Source: Siderastrea siderea
Lineage: Eukaryota > Cnidaria > Anthozoa > Scleractinia > Rhizangiidae
Length of the DNA: 64,000 nt
NCBI GenBank assembly: GCA_964030785.1
Contig: OZ034969.1
Location: 73,240,762 to 73,304,761 of the forward strand
Direction: 5' to 3'
Of this stretch, positions 13,601 to 23,910 are shown piece by piece. The position numbers and the translations under genes were made by a program. Under the pieces are notes generated by a model. That model saw only the letters and a program-made list of their open reading frames with translations. It made no database searches and was not told where the DNA came from. Numbering within the stretch: position 1 is the first letter of the stretch; every line of letters begins with the position of its first letter.

Positions 13601-16141
13601 TTTGAATGTATTTGTGAAGCCCTCTGAGCCTTGCTCGATGGAGCAACATGGTGCTCGATTCAGTGAATTTGCCGGATAAAACGCGGATAACCTTTGCCAA
13701 GCGATTTGCTTTGGTACTTTTCAAGTAAAAATTCAGAGTCTGGTGTATTTTGCTGTTGGTTACAACTACACGAAATCGTCAAAGCGTGGTAAAAACTTCC
13801 CACAAGATTTATTCATTATTTCACTCAGAAAAATGTGAACTTTGGAGTTCTCGACACGATAAACACAAAACCCTGACGATTGTGAGCGTAATTTGTCACC
13901 CATGATATTAATAGGTAATCAAATGGTATACTCGTGAAATTAGGAAATAATTTCACTTGCGTTTTGTCAAAATTCTAATAATTTCCCTCGCCTAAAGTCT
14001 CGGGAAATTATTAGAATTTTGACAAAACGCGCGTGAAATTATTTCCTAATTTCACTCGTCACCATTTGATTACACATACAAACAAGCCACGAACAGCTGA
14101 AGAAATTGCCAAAACCTCCATTTCAGTTTGCTTGGCTTGAACGAAGCGACAACACTTGTCACCAGTTTTCTCTCTTCTCATCAAATGCCTGGCTACTAAG
14201 CCAAGCTACGCAACCGAACGACCGAACGAACTTACTCACAAATTTTGGACTTGAATAGCTTTAACTGGAAAAATGCTGGGGAAAAGTTCATCGGGGAAAG
14301 CGGTCTTGTGTTCAAATACGTTTACATACCTTTTTGATCCTTGTTATAGGGATTAAAATGCGTGTTTGTGTCTTATTCAGACTACAAATTGAATCACCGA
14401 TCCATAGTGAAAAGGACTTCACTTCAGCCAATATGTTCATTAAATGAAATGACTTGGCTATGAATTTTTGACAAAAAAATCTTTTTTCCAAATGTTGAGC
14501 TTCTAAACTCGGGGTGCGGCTTATCTGCGAGTGCGGCTTATACGCCGGTGTTTACAGTAACTAAAATAGTGTTTCGATTATAGCATCCAAGTTTCAAAGA
14601 ATCACTAAATTTTTTGAAGAATGAAATCGAAGAATGAACTAATCACTGAATATTTGAAGTTGAGCGTTCATGCGTGAACCGCGTTGACTGTAACTGCTTC
14701 CTATCCTTGCTTATCTGCAGTCTCACAACAATCTATTTCAAATCTAAGACTAACACAGTTCAGCGATCCTACAGATTTTTTAAACTATTAATTGTACGTA
14801 ATAAAGAGCTGTTTCTATAATTATTCTGTTTTACTGAAATAAAGTACTTTCTTTATAGGCCATCGTTACATTGAGCTGTTTTTGCGATCTCAGCCTGGTG
14901 TTGATGAAGTTTCTAACCGAGGGTGGGGAGGCTCAGGAGGGGGACAAAACTTTGGTAGTGGAAACAGTGGTGGTAAGTATGATTAGGATAGAGTGCATAG
15001 TTTACTGTACATTTGTAAGTCTGTACAGTAAGGGCTGTGACCAACCCACTGGATTGGAACAGGGCTCATTAGGGTCAGTATGTACCCTCTAGTGTCTGTA
15101 TCATAAAGCTTCCTACTAGCAGTACAGGTTCCCAATCGGTGGTCTGGTTGTCAATTGTAGGGTTACTCCAGCATTTTCTCTGGTTCCCTTCACAGTTTGC
15201 TGGTATCCATTCATGCACTTGGGTAGAGAGAAATGATATAAAGCAAAGTTTCTTGTCTCAAAGAAAGAATACACTAGCAGAGACCAGACGAAGAACTACC
15301 AATCTTCGGACTACTAGAAAGTAGCTATGTTTTCACGTCGAAAAATTATTGCAAATGTTTCCTTCAGACAAGGAAACAATTCAGTATATGGAAACTGGAC
15401 AGCTGTGGAGTATGTTTACATTGTTGCCCAAAATTGTCAATATTGTGCCCCTCTTGCCCCTATCCCTTCTAATGAAAATAAAATATCTTTTCTGCCCTCT
15501 CCACAGGTGGCAATTTTAGCAACAACAACTTTGGTGGTGGAAACTTTGGTGGAAATTTCAATGACAGCAACAACTTTAGCAACTTTGGAGGAGGAGGAAA
15601 CAACTTTGGTGGAAACCAAGGCAACATGGGTGGCTTTGGAGGCCAAGGAAATCAAGGTAGCGGCTTCAACAACCAACAACAGCAGCAACAGCAAGGTAAC
15701 TTTGGCAATCAGATGGGAGGAGGTACTGGAGGTGGCTTTGGAAATCAAGGTAACACATTTGGCGGTAACACTGGAGGGTTCAACTCTGGTCCCAGTGGCG
15801 GAACCTTCACCTCGCAATCTTCCTATGGGCAGAATACCAACTATGGGGGCACAGGTTTTGGAGGTCAGATGTCATCAGGGATGAACACAGGAATGAATAC
15901 TGGGATGAATACGGGCAGTTATGGAGCACAAGGAGGTGGGTACAACAACCCAGCACAACAGAGTACACCTTTTAATCAGCAACAGCAACAACAGCAGCAG
16001 CAGCAATCAGGATATGGTGACACCTCGGCTTATGGAGCAGCTGGCAGTGGGTCGTTCTTCGGCAGCATGCAGACGCAGATAAAGCAGGAATCGCAGGGCA
16101 CAGGGACACCAGGCATGGTGTCATATCCTGGATATCAGTGA
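1671..16141 (+). CDS. HNRNPH: hnRNP H/F-type RNA-binding protein, 9 coding exons
   Basis: Nuclear RNA-binding protein of the hnRNP H/F family, whose quasi-RRMs bind G-rich RNA and regulate splicing and 3' processing. Coding exons are 1671-1700, 3658-3760, 5488-5596, 6138-6325, 7409-7547, 9860-10027, 11590-11981, 14859-14972 and 15507-16141. Every junction is GT-AG and in frame, giving 625 aa. qRRM1 is about residues 23-101 ([12 protein letters not shown]). qRRM2 is about 121-200 ([12 protein letters not shown], then GHRYIEIF). A Gly/Arg-rich linker spans 210-305. qRRM3 is about 315-395 ([12 protein letters not shown], then GHRYIELF). The repeated RGLP and HRYIE motifs are diagnostic. The C-terminal 230 residues are Gly/Asn/Gln-rich with runs of 7 and 10 glutamines, resembling a prion-like domain and longer than in vertebrate hnRNP H. 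The ten-residue first exon is the least certain part; its donor GTAAGT and phase fit. H, F and H3 orthology cannot be separated here. Confidence 0.93.
2600..3200 (+). repeat. Dispersed repeat, copy 1 (second copy at about 21525-22075)
   Basis: This intron 1 segment of the hnRNP gene aligns along its length with 21525-22075 in MOB1 intron 4, in the same orientation. Shared landmarks are GGGCATT, ATTCAACTCTCTTA or close variants, GATTATCTACGTT, TTCTGCCC, GTGGGTCT, GAGGCCATG and GGTAACTCATTA, ending with GCAAAAGTATGAAA. It has no coding capacity. A poly-C tract lies at about 3071-3083. Class unknown; no terminal repeats were found. Confidence 0.65.
4247..5121. mobile_element. 875-bp DNA transposon with ACTGTATTTACCC ends and AAT duplication
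   Basis: The left end reads ACTGTATTTACCCACGTATA and the right end, on the other strand, ACCGTATTTACCCGCATATA. Immediately inside both is the inverted word for GCGGCTTATAGGC or GTGCAGCCTATATGC. Both sides are flanked by AAT (4244-4246 and 5122-5124), a plausible 3-bp target duplication. On the minus strand a 65-residue frame (about 4874-5071) and neighbouring degenerate frames look like worn transposase sequence, but I cannot name the family. It lies in hnRNP intron 2. Confidence 0.75.
7753..8386. mobile_element. TTAA-flanked inverted-repeat element (piggyBac-like)
   Basis: The left end is TTAACCCTTTGACC, and the right end is its exact inverse, GGTCAAAGGGTTAA. The TTAA at each end fits piggyBac target-site use, and CCCTTT is a common piggyBac-type terminus. 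The 634-bp interior has no transposase; short frames of about 75 residues on both strands are not convincing. It lies in hnRNP intron 5. Related TTAACCCTTT elements occur at 24874, 25932 and 46588. Confidence 0.7.
8926..8962. repeat. 37-bp perfect-type hairpin (GCCGTATTGGTGTAC arms)
   Basis: GCCGTATTGGTGTAC (8926-8940) is followed by a 7-base loop and then GTACACCAATATGGC (8948-8962), the inverse with one mismatch. It lies inside hnRNP intron 5 in a repeat-like region that also has a CRE-like GTGACGTCAT near 8571. Such compact hairpins can be junctions of inverted transposon copies. Confidence 0.6.
10103..11186. mobile_element. 1.1-kb inverted-repeat element with an ATT microsatellite
   Basis: The left end AGCAGGGCATGAAATTG is matched by the right end, on the other strand AGCAGGACATGACATTA. 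Between them lie no credible genes, a TAT/TTG microsatellite at about 10501-10560 and several copies of the words ATTTTTAGGAGC and AAATATTTAGGAGC. It is probably a non-autonomous DNA element in hnRNP intron 6. The terminal repeats are imperfect, so the boundaries are approximate. Confidence 0.5.
10501..10562. repeat. (ATT)n trinucleotide microsatellite
   Basis: About 60 bases of TAT repeated, with occasional TGT interruptions. The tyrosine-rich and asparagine-rich reading frames across it on the two strands are artefacts. Confidence 0.95.
12852..14558. mobile_element. 1.7-kb nested DNA element with ACTGTAAACACCGGCG ends
   Basis: The left end is ACTGTAAACACCGGCGTATA. The right end, on the other strand, is ACTGTAAACACCGGCGTATA and then AGCCGCAC. 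The plan (ACTGT, a short A/T block, then a GTATAAG-CGCAC box) is the same as the 4247-5121 element, so they look like one superfamily. The flanks are AAT at the left and AAC at the right. It contains two internal palindromes of its own. No intact transposase is seen. Confidence 0.75.
13151..14072. repeat. Paired palindromes inside the nested element
   Basis: ATCATGGGTGACAAATTAC (13151-13169) is exactly inverted at 13888-13906. Directly after that, 13916-13988 and 14000-14072 form a near-perfect 73-bp hairpin built around GTGAAATTAGGAAATAATTT and GACAAAACGC, with an 11-base loop. These look like further foldback insertions inside the nested element. Confidence 0.75.
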
Positions 16142-18762
16142 ACTTTTACCAATGACTGCTTGTTTATTGTAGTTGCATGTAAGTTTTCATGACTAGAAAA
16201 GGCAGGCATCATCTCACTCTGTCATGTCCTTGTGAAAACACGTCTGATTATAAGCCCTGAAATTCCAAACTGATATTGTTGCTCTAGCTTGGTCTTTGTA
16301 CAGTTATGGCTTTCTTGAATATCAGGGCTTATTATGCAAACATTTTTGCACAGGGGTCAATTAGATTGGCAGCAGTAGTTTCTATGTTTTGTTAAGCGTA
16401 CAGAAAGTTGATTTAGACAATTTGCAGTTTATGTAAACTTCTCCAAAACAACTGCCAATAAATAGACCCTCAATATGTTTGTATAATATAGCGCTTAGTT
16501 GGCTCAAATTTATTCAGTTTAAAACAACTCTTGAGAAATCATTTGAAAGATGAGAAAAGTGGCACTTGTTCTGTAGAGCTCTAGTAACTTGCCATCAGTT
16601 TTGATTTTTTTTTATGAAAGTTTGTTGTTGTAAAATAACAGTTTTTAACCTAAGAGCGATTGAATTATTGTTTTGTAATATTGTAGTAAGTTAGGGGCAG
16701 TAACACTGAAGGGTTTTGTTAGCTGTGAACTGGAGATTTAAATCAAAACCGCCCAGTGTATTTCGTTGGTTTGCATGTTACAGTTAGGGGTGTCTTACTA
16801 GAAAACGATTATAGCGTTATTTATCCAGTGACTGTTCTTCTGTTTTTTAGTATCTCGTTTAGATATGTAATAAATCTTTTTATTTGCACTGCTTCTGTTG
16901 GATTTTTCTTTGCTCGCTTTTTTGCCCTTTCAGTACAAGATCTCGTAAGGCATTCTGCCATCCAGTTGAAAATCAACTGGTTCAGAACTTCTAACGACGG
17001 AAATGCTAACGACGGTTCCTCCAAATGTGTTTTTTGGGATGAGCGAGCTTGTGAGCATGACTCAGTCTCACTCCGTTGCCTCTACTGTTCTTTTTCCCGT
17101 TGTCAGTCCCTATCAACGATTCAATTCCTTTTATTTTGCTCATTCTAACCTGTTTCCCTTTCTCAGAAGATTTTAATCACGTGATAAGCTTCTGATTGTA
17201 GTTGTTGCCACCCTGAAAGATTTTTTGACTGGAGGGTAGGGTGCTCGACGGCAGCTTAATTGGGTGGGGACTAAGACAAGGTTCTCGCTCACCAACACCA
17301 GGGCTCCCGCGATTGGAAGTTGTCATTTGGCGAGAGTCCTGGTGGTAGCGACCATGGGGTATTAGCGACCTTTAGATCGGACTACATGTATGACTTATGA
17401 AATTTCAATCCAGTGACGTTTCCAAAGCTCTCACTTCTTCGTGTTGTTTACCAATAGAGGAAATAAGTTTGGTATGTGACATGATAATGTAATGCCTGCA
17501 AACTGGAATTGAAAACTCGTACTCGGTCTCATACTCGTTATCAAATCTAAAGTTCCCCATTCTCAGGCAAGTGCAAACAGACTTGTGCAGACAAAGTATA
17601 GTTCTGCCTGTGAGTTCAGTTTAGTTGAAGACCATGTTCAATACTATCGACAGTAAAATGTTCTACCCAGTGAAGTGTAACGTTCTCGTGAAGTTTGTGC
17701 TGGATAGGGATGTCCCCCGATGATGGTGGACTCGGGGATAATAGGATTTTAATACAGGATTTCAAAGGAAGTGAAAGAAAAAATAAAGGTTCCTGGCTAA
17801 AGAACTTGACGATGTATATTTCTTTAGTAGGGCTAATCTGGCATATTATTTTAGACAACGATACGAGAATTACACGATGGGCAATCAGACTAAAAAATCG
17901 TAGATGAGAAGGATTCGCTCTGACAAAGGGCTAACGCTTGAAACGTCAGCTTTCAATCTCTTTACGGTTGCCATAGTTGCAAACCCCCTTGTTTGTTCGA
18001 AGATAACTGTGTCTCTAAAATTTCCTTGAATTTGGACCTTGAAATATATTTCCGTGGACGTTTATTTTGAAGCTGAGAATAAAAACTTTAGAGCATTTAG
18101 TAATTTTCCCACGCCGTGACGCGCTTTGATGAATCTGTGATAGCCCCGGTAAAAGGGCTAGTCAGTGAGCTTACTAGGCGGGTAACCTGGCTAGCCGGCT
18201 CATGGCTCTCAGTTTCCTTGTAAGGCAAAAAGCACTCCCTCATTAAGTTTCGAGTTTGTTATCATCATATGAGCTCGACTTTACTTCACCGTTCCCTTCA
18301 CTTGCTTTTTGTTTGTTCTATCTTTGGTGAAAACTTCCCTTTCCCTTTCTGTTTAGGTGAGTTCCCCTAAGGCGAAAACAATATCCGGACGATTTTTCCC
18401 AAGGCGGAAAAAATCGGATATCGGCACGCCTTTTGTACAGTGACAAACAATAACAGCTCTCAATTTTATACGTCAAAATGACTCCCTTTCACAAATTAAA
18501 AGAAAGATCAAAGTAGCTGGAAGTCGACAACAAAAGAGCTTTGAAAATACATTCCCCGCCTTCACGTTATTTTTGTTTTTCTATTTCTACACCCTCTTCT
18601 AACTTGTTTGGAATGTTTATTATCGATGACGTAATCCTGCCCTGTGTTCGCATATCCTGGAAACACGAAAGCGAGGCACTCAGTTTAGCCGCCATATTTG
18701 TTCGCAAGGTGAACCATTGGGTAAAAACAGCGTTGCAGTTTTTAGAGTGTTTCACAGCCGAC
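16142..18762. other. hnRNP 3' region and spacer before MOB1
   Basis: The stretch begins with the 3' untranslated region of the hnRNP gene; an AATAAA polyadenylation signal is at 16457-16462, about 320 bases after the stop. A 130-residue frame at 16756-17148 has no recognisable domain and odd composition, so I do not call it a gene. A degenerate hammerhead-like motif lies at 17920-17947. The last 300 bases form the presumed MOB1 promoter, with a CRE-like TGACGTAA near 18627 and an inverted CCAAT near 18715. Confidence 0.6.
17920..17947 (+). ncRNA. Degenerate hammerhead-like motif (Penelope-type repeat)
   Basis: The sequence is CTGACAAAGGGCTAACGCTT followed by GAAACGTC. In the hammerhead pattern it has CTGAnnA, a stem (GGGC pairing with GCTT) around the loop TAAC, GAAAC and the GTC cleavage triplet. 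One core base deviates (A in place of the second G of CTGANGA), and an extra A separates core and stem. It is probably a relic of a Penelope-like element or retrozyme, not active. Confidence 0.5.
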
Positions 18763-21700
18763 ATGAGCTTTCTTTTGTAAGTTTCAACACTTCTTTGATC
18801 GTTCAATTGGGGATTGGTTCAAATGTAACGAATACTTGTAGATCTGCCGGCTGATAACCGCAAAATTGAGATGCGATCGCCCTTTGTGTGTCACTTGCAA
18901 AAGTCACCCGAAGGTGAAAAATCACAGCGCTATTTTCGTTTTTTTCTCCAGCGGTGGTCGTTCCACGAAGACCTTCAAGCCGAAGAAGAACATCCCTGAA
19001 GGGACCCACCAGTATGATCTGATGAAACAGGCGGCTGCGACACTGGGAAGTGGCAATTTACGTCTAGCTGTTATGCTACCTGAAGGAGAGGATTTGAACG
19101 AATGGGTCGCTGTGAATAGTACGTTTGAAATCCGTCATTCCTTCATGCATTTCCTCGTTTTAACCCTCTGCATTCTTTCAAACCGTTGAAAACGAACATT
19201 GTCTCAGGAAAGTGCTGTTGAACAGCTTTTAGTTGATTGTATATAGGTTATTTAACCTATAAGCTTACCGTGTCCCGTCTCAAAACTTGGTTGTATAGGA
19301 CTCAAATGTTCTTGGATTAAGCAGGGTTACTACATGAACTATTTATTTTGTTCTACAAACAACGTAAAATTATACTTGCGCAGGTTACATGTGCATGGTT
19401 TTGCGTCAATACTGTTGAGAATTAAAACAGATCTCAAGGTTGTAAAAGTAACAGAACTTGAGATTACATATTCCTGCTGCCTTTTAATATATCCAATGTT
19501 GGTTACTTGTGTTTTGCTTATTTTCAGCTGTGGACTTCTTTAATCAAATCAACATGTTGTATGGAACAATAACAGAGTTCTGCACAGCTGATTCCTGTCC
19601 CGTCATGTCAGCTGGGCCAAAGTATGTAGTAACAGTAAATGTACACAGAAGTTTAGATAGACAAGCTTATATCAGAGCTGAACATTGTGATATAGGTTTT
19701 GTACAGTGAGACACAAAATTAAAATTAATATTACAAAGTACGAGTATTGTGTAAAATAGCTGTGAGCCATGTAATCTGGTAAGACTTAGTAGACATTCTC
19801 AGTGGTGTATTGAAATTTTTAAATAAATGTGATTGGCTCAATCATTGTTGACAAAGCTGATAGTCACCAACTGCAAGTGCTATGTCCAGATAGATAGACA
19901 GACAGATGGTTTACTTGAAAACTTACAGACAGCTGGCTGAATTGCTTTATTGTTAAGTTACAGATTGTCAGAATTAGAATCTAAAATTCTGAAACTAATA
20001 CTTGAAAACTACAAAATGATCATACTTACAATCAAAGTACTTATATTAATTGAGCTATAAAGAATTGCAATATTTTGTAAATGTGTCCTAAATATTGCTG
20101 TGTTCTCATTGCAGTAATTTAACTGTGTACTAAAGCAATAACTTTAGATTACTCGTGCATATATAGTTTGTGAGCAATAGTCAATTTAGGCTTTACCTGA
20201 GTGTAAGAAACTGTGAAACTCACGGATTACTGAAAACAAAGGTTACAAAACTTTTTACACAATTTAGTGAACAGCAAAACAATAGCATACAATACAAAGC
20301 AAATCTTGTGAGGCTCTTCACTGAAGTAAACCCTCAATTTTATTGTTGTGCTTGATGATCAAAGAAAACATGGCCTCATCGCCAGATAGTTAAATAGCTA
20401 ATAATGTATAAACTGAGACAGAGTACAGTTCAATGCTCACAAATTATTTCAAAATTGGTGGTGCATACTCTATTTTATTACACGGGTGTTTTCTTTATTA
20501 TCAGTAAGTTTGAAAAGTGGTTCTTCTCAAAAGGGATTTTCAGGTGCAATATTTGTGTCAAAGCTAATATATAATCATCTATAATAAAAAGTATATGCTT
20601 TTATTGCAATTTTCAGTATGTAGTTTCAGTCTTATTTGGGGCAATAGTTTTGAATCGTGGATGTACGATCATTTGCCTCATGTGCACCTGGTATTTGTCT
20701 CAGAGAAAATTTGTATTTTGTCAAATTTACCCATGTTCAGACCCTACAGTAAATGATAGGTAGAATTCTGGCTGAGATAAAATTAATATGGGCCTCTAAT
20801 TTCCCTAGAAGTCTAAAACAGTAGGATTAACACTGTTAATCGGTTTTGCCGTTATCGGTATTAACGAGATTCCTGTGCTTTGTTGATGCCTCTTTAGTTT
20901 AACTGAGTCCACACTTCACTTAACCTCTTTTTTTTCAGGTTTGAATACCTTTGGGCAGATGGGACAACCATTAAAAAACCTATTAAATGTTCAGCACCAA
21001 AATATATTGACTATCTTATGACGTGGGTCCAAGATCAACTTGATGATGAGACACTGTTTCCATCAAAAATTGGTGAGTTGTTTTCTTGACATTTATTTGC
21101 TTCTTCACCATGTACCACAAAAAGTAAATCAGAAAAAAAACTGTTTTGGTTAGTGTAGTGATCAGTTCAAAAGAAAAGGTTGTCATAAGTTGAACCTAAC
21201 GTACATGAAGACCTGTGCTTAAGCCTTTGCTAGGCAACAAAACATTTTCTGTCATTAAAGATGTGTTTATTGTTCATCGTGGTGTAAGATAGGCAAGATG
21301 AACGTTTATTCGTTTGTCTCAGGATGGAATTGCTTTGAGTTGTTGATCGCGACGTTTCGACTGCGATACTGCTAGTCTTCATCAGGCAATGAGGTCGATT
21401 GTTTGCGTGTCACTATTTGTGTGGTTTGGACCAGCAAAAGCACGTCATCTGAAGTACAGTACTTGTCTAGTATTTGGCTGGACTAAACAATAATTTTGAT
21501 TTTGGTGGTGTCATGGTGAATGTGTAAAGACAATGTCATGCCATGTCATGCATCAAGCATGGCTGCTGAGGAAGAGGCATTGTCAAATATAGCACTAGTG
21601 GGCATTGTACCGATAATATCCATGCACAGATTCAACTCTCTTACATGCACAGAGACCCCAGTTTGTCTTCTAATAGATAACTCTCTTTATCCATTATCTA

Positions 21701-22434
21701 TGTTCTGAGAAAACATGAATAAAATCTCTTTGTGTAAGTCTGGATTTTTTAAAATTTTCTGCCCTGCGTGCACCGTCAAATTCCAATATTTTTTTATTAT
21801 TTTGAAGTGGTATGACATTTACGAATGCCTATCCTAAAGGTTGAGCTTAATTGAAAGGATGACCACTTAGCTGACATTTGACTAAGAAAATGGGTCTCCA
21901 CTTACAACTCTTGAGGCCATGAATCAGAGGGCCAAGTTTTAACAATTAGGGTATTTTTCCACACACTTAATCTCTAACTTGAAGTTGCTGACCCTTGTTG
22001 TTTGCATTTCTGATGTAGATAACTCATTAGCAAAAGTATGAAAGCAGTTTGTGCGGTAGAAGATTTTTAAGGAACAGAGTGATTTTGTCACAACAAGAGT
22101 CTCTAATCAAGGAAGATATGTAGAATTAAAAAATTCAATGATAGCCTTTCTACACGTACTTATGTTTATTTGCTCTGTTGTAATAACAGGTGTTCCATTT
22201 CCAAAGAATTTCCTCTCAATTGCCAAGACAATCCTTAAGCGGCTGTTCAGAGTGTATGCCCATATCTATCACCAGCATTTCCTTCATATTGTTGGCCTAG
22301 GAGAGGAAGCACACCTCAACACATCATTCAAACACTTCATGTTCTTTGTTCAAGAGTTCAGTCTGGTAGACAAGAGAGAGCTTGCCCCACTTACAGAACT
22401 TATAGAAAGGCTTACAAACAAGGATAAAGTCTAG
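18763..22434 (+). CDS. MOB1: MOB1 kinase activator, 5 exons
   Basis: MOB1 is the adaptor that binds and activates LATS/NDR kinases in the Hippo and mitotic-exit pathways, acting in cytoplasm and nucleus. Exons are 18763-18776, 18952-19118, 19528-19621, 20939-21072 and 22190-22434; all junctions are GT-AG and in frame, giving 217 aa, the usual MOB1 length. Exon 1 carries only MSFLF, as in animal MOB1. Recognisable stretches are [70 protein letters not shown] and [16 protein letters not shown]. The zinc site is intact: the Cys pair in FCTADSCP and the His pair in HIYHQH. Introns contain only repeats. MOB1A and MOB1B are vertebrate duplicates, so no letter is assigned. Confidence 0.96.
21351..21385 (-). 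ncRNA. Hammerhead-ribozyme-like motif in MOB1 intron 4
   Basis: On the minus strand this reads CTGATGAAGACTAGCAG then TATCGCAGTCGAAACGTC. It has CTGATGA, a stem GACT/AGTC closing an 11-base loop, GAAAC and the GTC triplet. Only an extra A between core and stem departs from the textbook hammerhead. The palindromic AC-GU third stem would work as a dimer, as known for minimal hammerheads in Penelope-like elements. The surrounding intron sequence carries no reverse transcriptase. Confidence 0.55.
21525..22075 (+). repeat. Dispersed repeat, copy 2 (first copy at about 2600-3200)
   Basis: This is diverged but collinear with the repeat in hnRNP intron 1. Shared words include TAGTGGGCATT or CTGGTGGGCATT, TTCAACTCTCTTA, TCTGCCC, TGGGTCT, GAGGCCATG and TAACTCATTA, with GCAAAAGTATGAAA near the end. 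It lies in MOB1 intron 4, ending about 110 bases before the last exon. No coding sequence. Confidence 0.65.
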
Positions 22435-23649
22435 CTGTCTTGCATCTTCTGGCAGGCGTTATATGTACAAAACTGGGGATTGTAAATTCGTGGACATTCA
22501 AGCTTTGTAGAAAGGTGTTACTTTACTCTGATCAAGCATAAGATTGCAGTTAAGCTTTCTCACCCTGACAAAAGCTAAGAGAAAGCTATTTGGGGAAAGG
22601 TCCTTTCTAAGCAAGGTTCATTGTAAGATAACAAATAATGTATAAAGCATATCCTAATTATTCCTCACTTTGTTCATAACAGAGCTGAACCAGTGAAAAA
22701 TACAATTATTATGTGTTTGGGTTAATGGTGATTGATCAATACTATAACTTTTGTGGTGTTAAACAATGTTGAACTCATTTTTTGTTGTTGTTGTTATTTT
22801 TGGCTGACAACAAGACATAGTCTTGCACTGTTTCAAACTTACTGATAAGTTACAAATGGACATCACAGAGTCCACAAGTTGTTAGTTGTGTGGAAAAGGT
22901 TGCTATACACAATGTCTTGGTGTTGAATCATTTTAATAATTAAAAAATAATTATTATTTTTTCAATAATTTGTAGATCTGCGAATCAGTTTTCGCTGGGC
23001 TTCTAACTAAAGGTAATTAATTAGAATCCATCAGATTCCTCCACAGCAACAAGGGCATGCAGTAGTCACTAGTATGACAAATCTGCTACCTTTTGATTTG
23101 TTTCCATTTTAAATGAAGGACTGGGCGCATAACTGCATCATGTCAAATGTTTGGTCATTTATCCCATTTTCTCAGGTTTGCATCAGTCTCTCTTTTCTTG
23201 CATGTGACCTACAATTTAATTGAAGAACAGCCCCACATTGCCTTGATTTTGGAGAAAATTCCTTGAGAAAGGACTGCTTTTCCCTTACTATATGCACTGC
23301 TCTGCTAGCCTCGATTGTTTCTGTTCATTTACTAAAGGCTCTTATATTAGAGCTCTGTTTTTAATTGATATTTAGTTTTCCCTGAAAAGCTGAAGAAAAT
23401 ATAGGGCAATGTTTCTTGAATAAATCATAGACCATTGTTAAAATTTGGAGCATCTGAGCAAACACATAAAGCACCCTAAAATTTTTCACAAGGCAGACAT
23501 TCTCCTAGCCATTCAATTATTGTGAGACGTATATAAGCAGACTTACAGTAACTGTTGATTATGATTACTAACTGAACCTATTTTGAATCATGTAGCAATT
23601 TATTGAGTACATAGTATTCCACTGAGCTGTCTAGTCTACATGTTCTTTT

Positions 23650-23910
23650 GTAATTTTTAAAGGGACTGTGTCACTGGGATTTTGCTGGTGGCTTTTTTTT
23701 TTCAAAACTGTGCTTAAATTATGAAAACTACTTTCGCTCATACACGAAATGCTCCTAGCACTCCAAGAGGAGGATACTGTAAGAAGAGCAGACCAAAATT
23801 AGTTTTTAACGATTTTTGCGAGATGCAGCTGTAGAACTTGAAAAAGATGGCCCAGCATTTCCAAGTTACAATCCATTTCCATGTGTGGCCAAAGACATCT
23901 TGCTAAAATA
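23650..23910 (+). repeat. Dispersed repeat, copy 1 (second copy at 27632-27890)
   Basis: AAAGGGACTGTGTCACTGGG starts this copy, and the matching start of the other is AAAGGGGCTATGTCATGGG. Both continue with TTTTTTT or ATTTTTC blocks, a TACACGAAATG or TACACAAAATG word, GGAGCATT or TGCTCCTAG, and end near CCATTTCC or CCATCC followed by TGTGGCCAAAG or CGTGGCCAAAG. It is a diverged dispersed repeat, non-coding, class unknown. Confidence 0.6.

Larger units (their letters stand above)
12294..14691. mobile_element. 2.4-kb DNA element in hnRNP intron 7, carrying a nested element
   Basis: The ends are ACAGTCAATGCACTTCACGC at 12294 and, inverted, ACAGTCAACGCGGTTCACGC ending at 14691; both continue ATGAAC. 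The left 250 bp is repeated in inverse orientation at about 34580-34813, which supports a real family. A second element (12852-14558) sits inside. No intact transposase is visible. It separates the two exons coding for qRRM3 of the hnRNP gene, so it must be removed by splicing. Confidence 0.7.

Noticed and set aside
15327..15884. 185-residue Thr/Val/Ala-rich frame on the plus strand
   Set aside because: It overlaps the last hnRNP exon in another frame, which is the real coding frame by homology and splicing.
16756..17148. 130-residue frame after the hnRNP gene
   Set aside because: Hydrophobic and Cys/Phe-rich by base composition, no domain, no promoter or splice context, and partly overlapped by an antisense frame.
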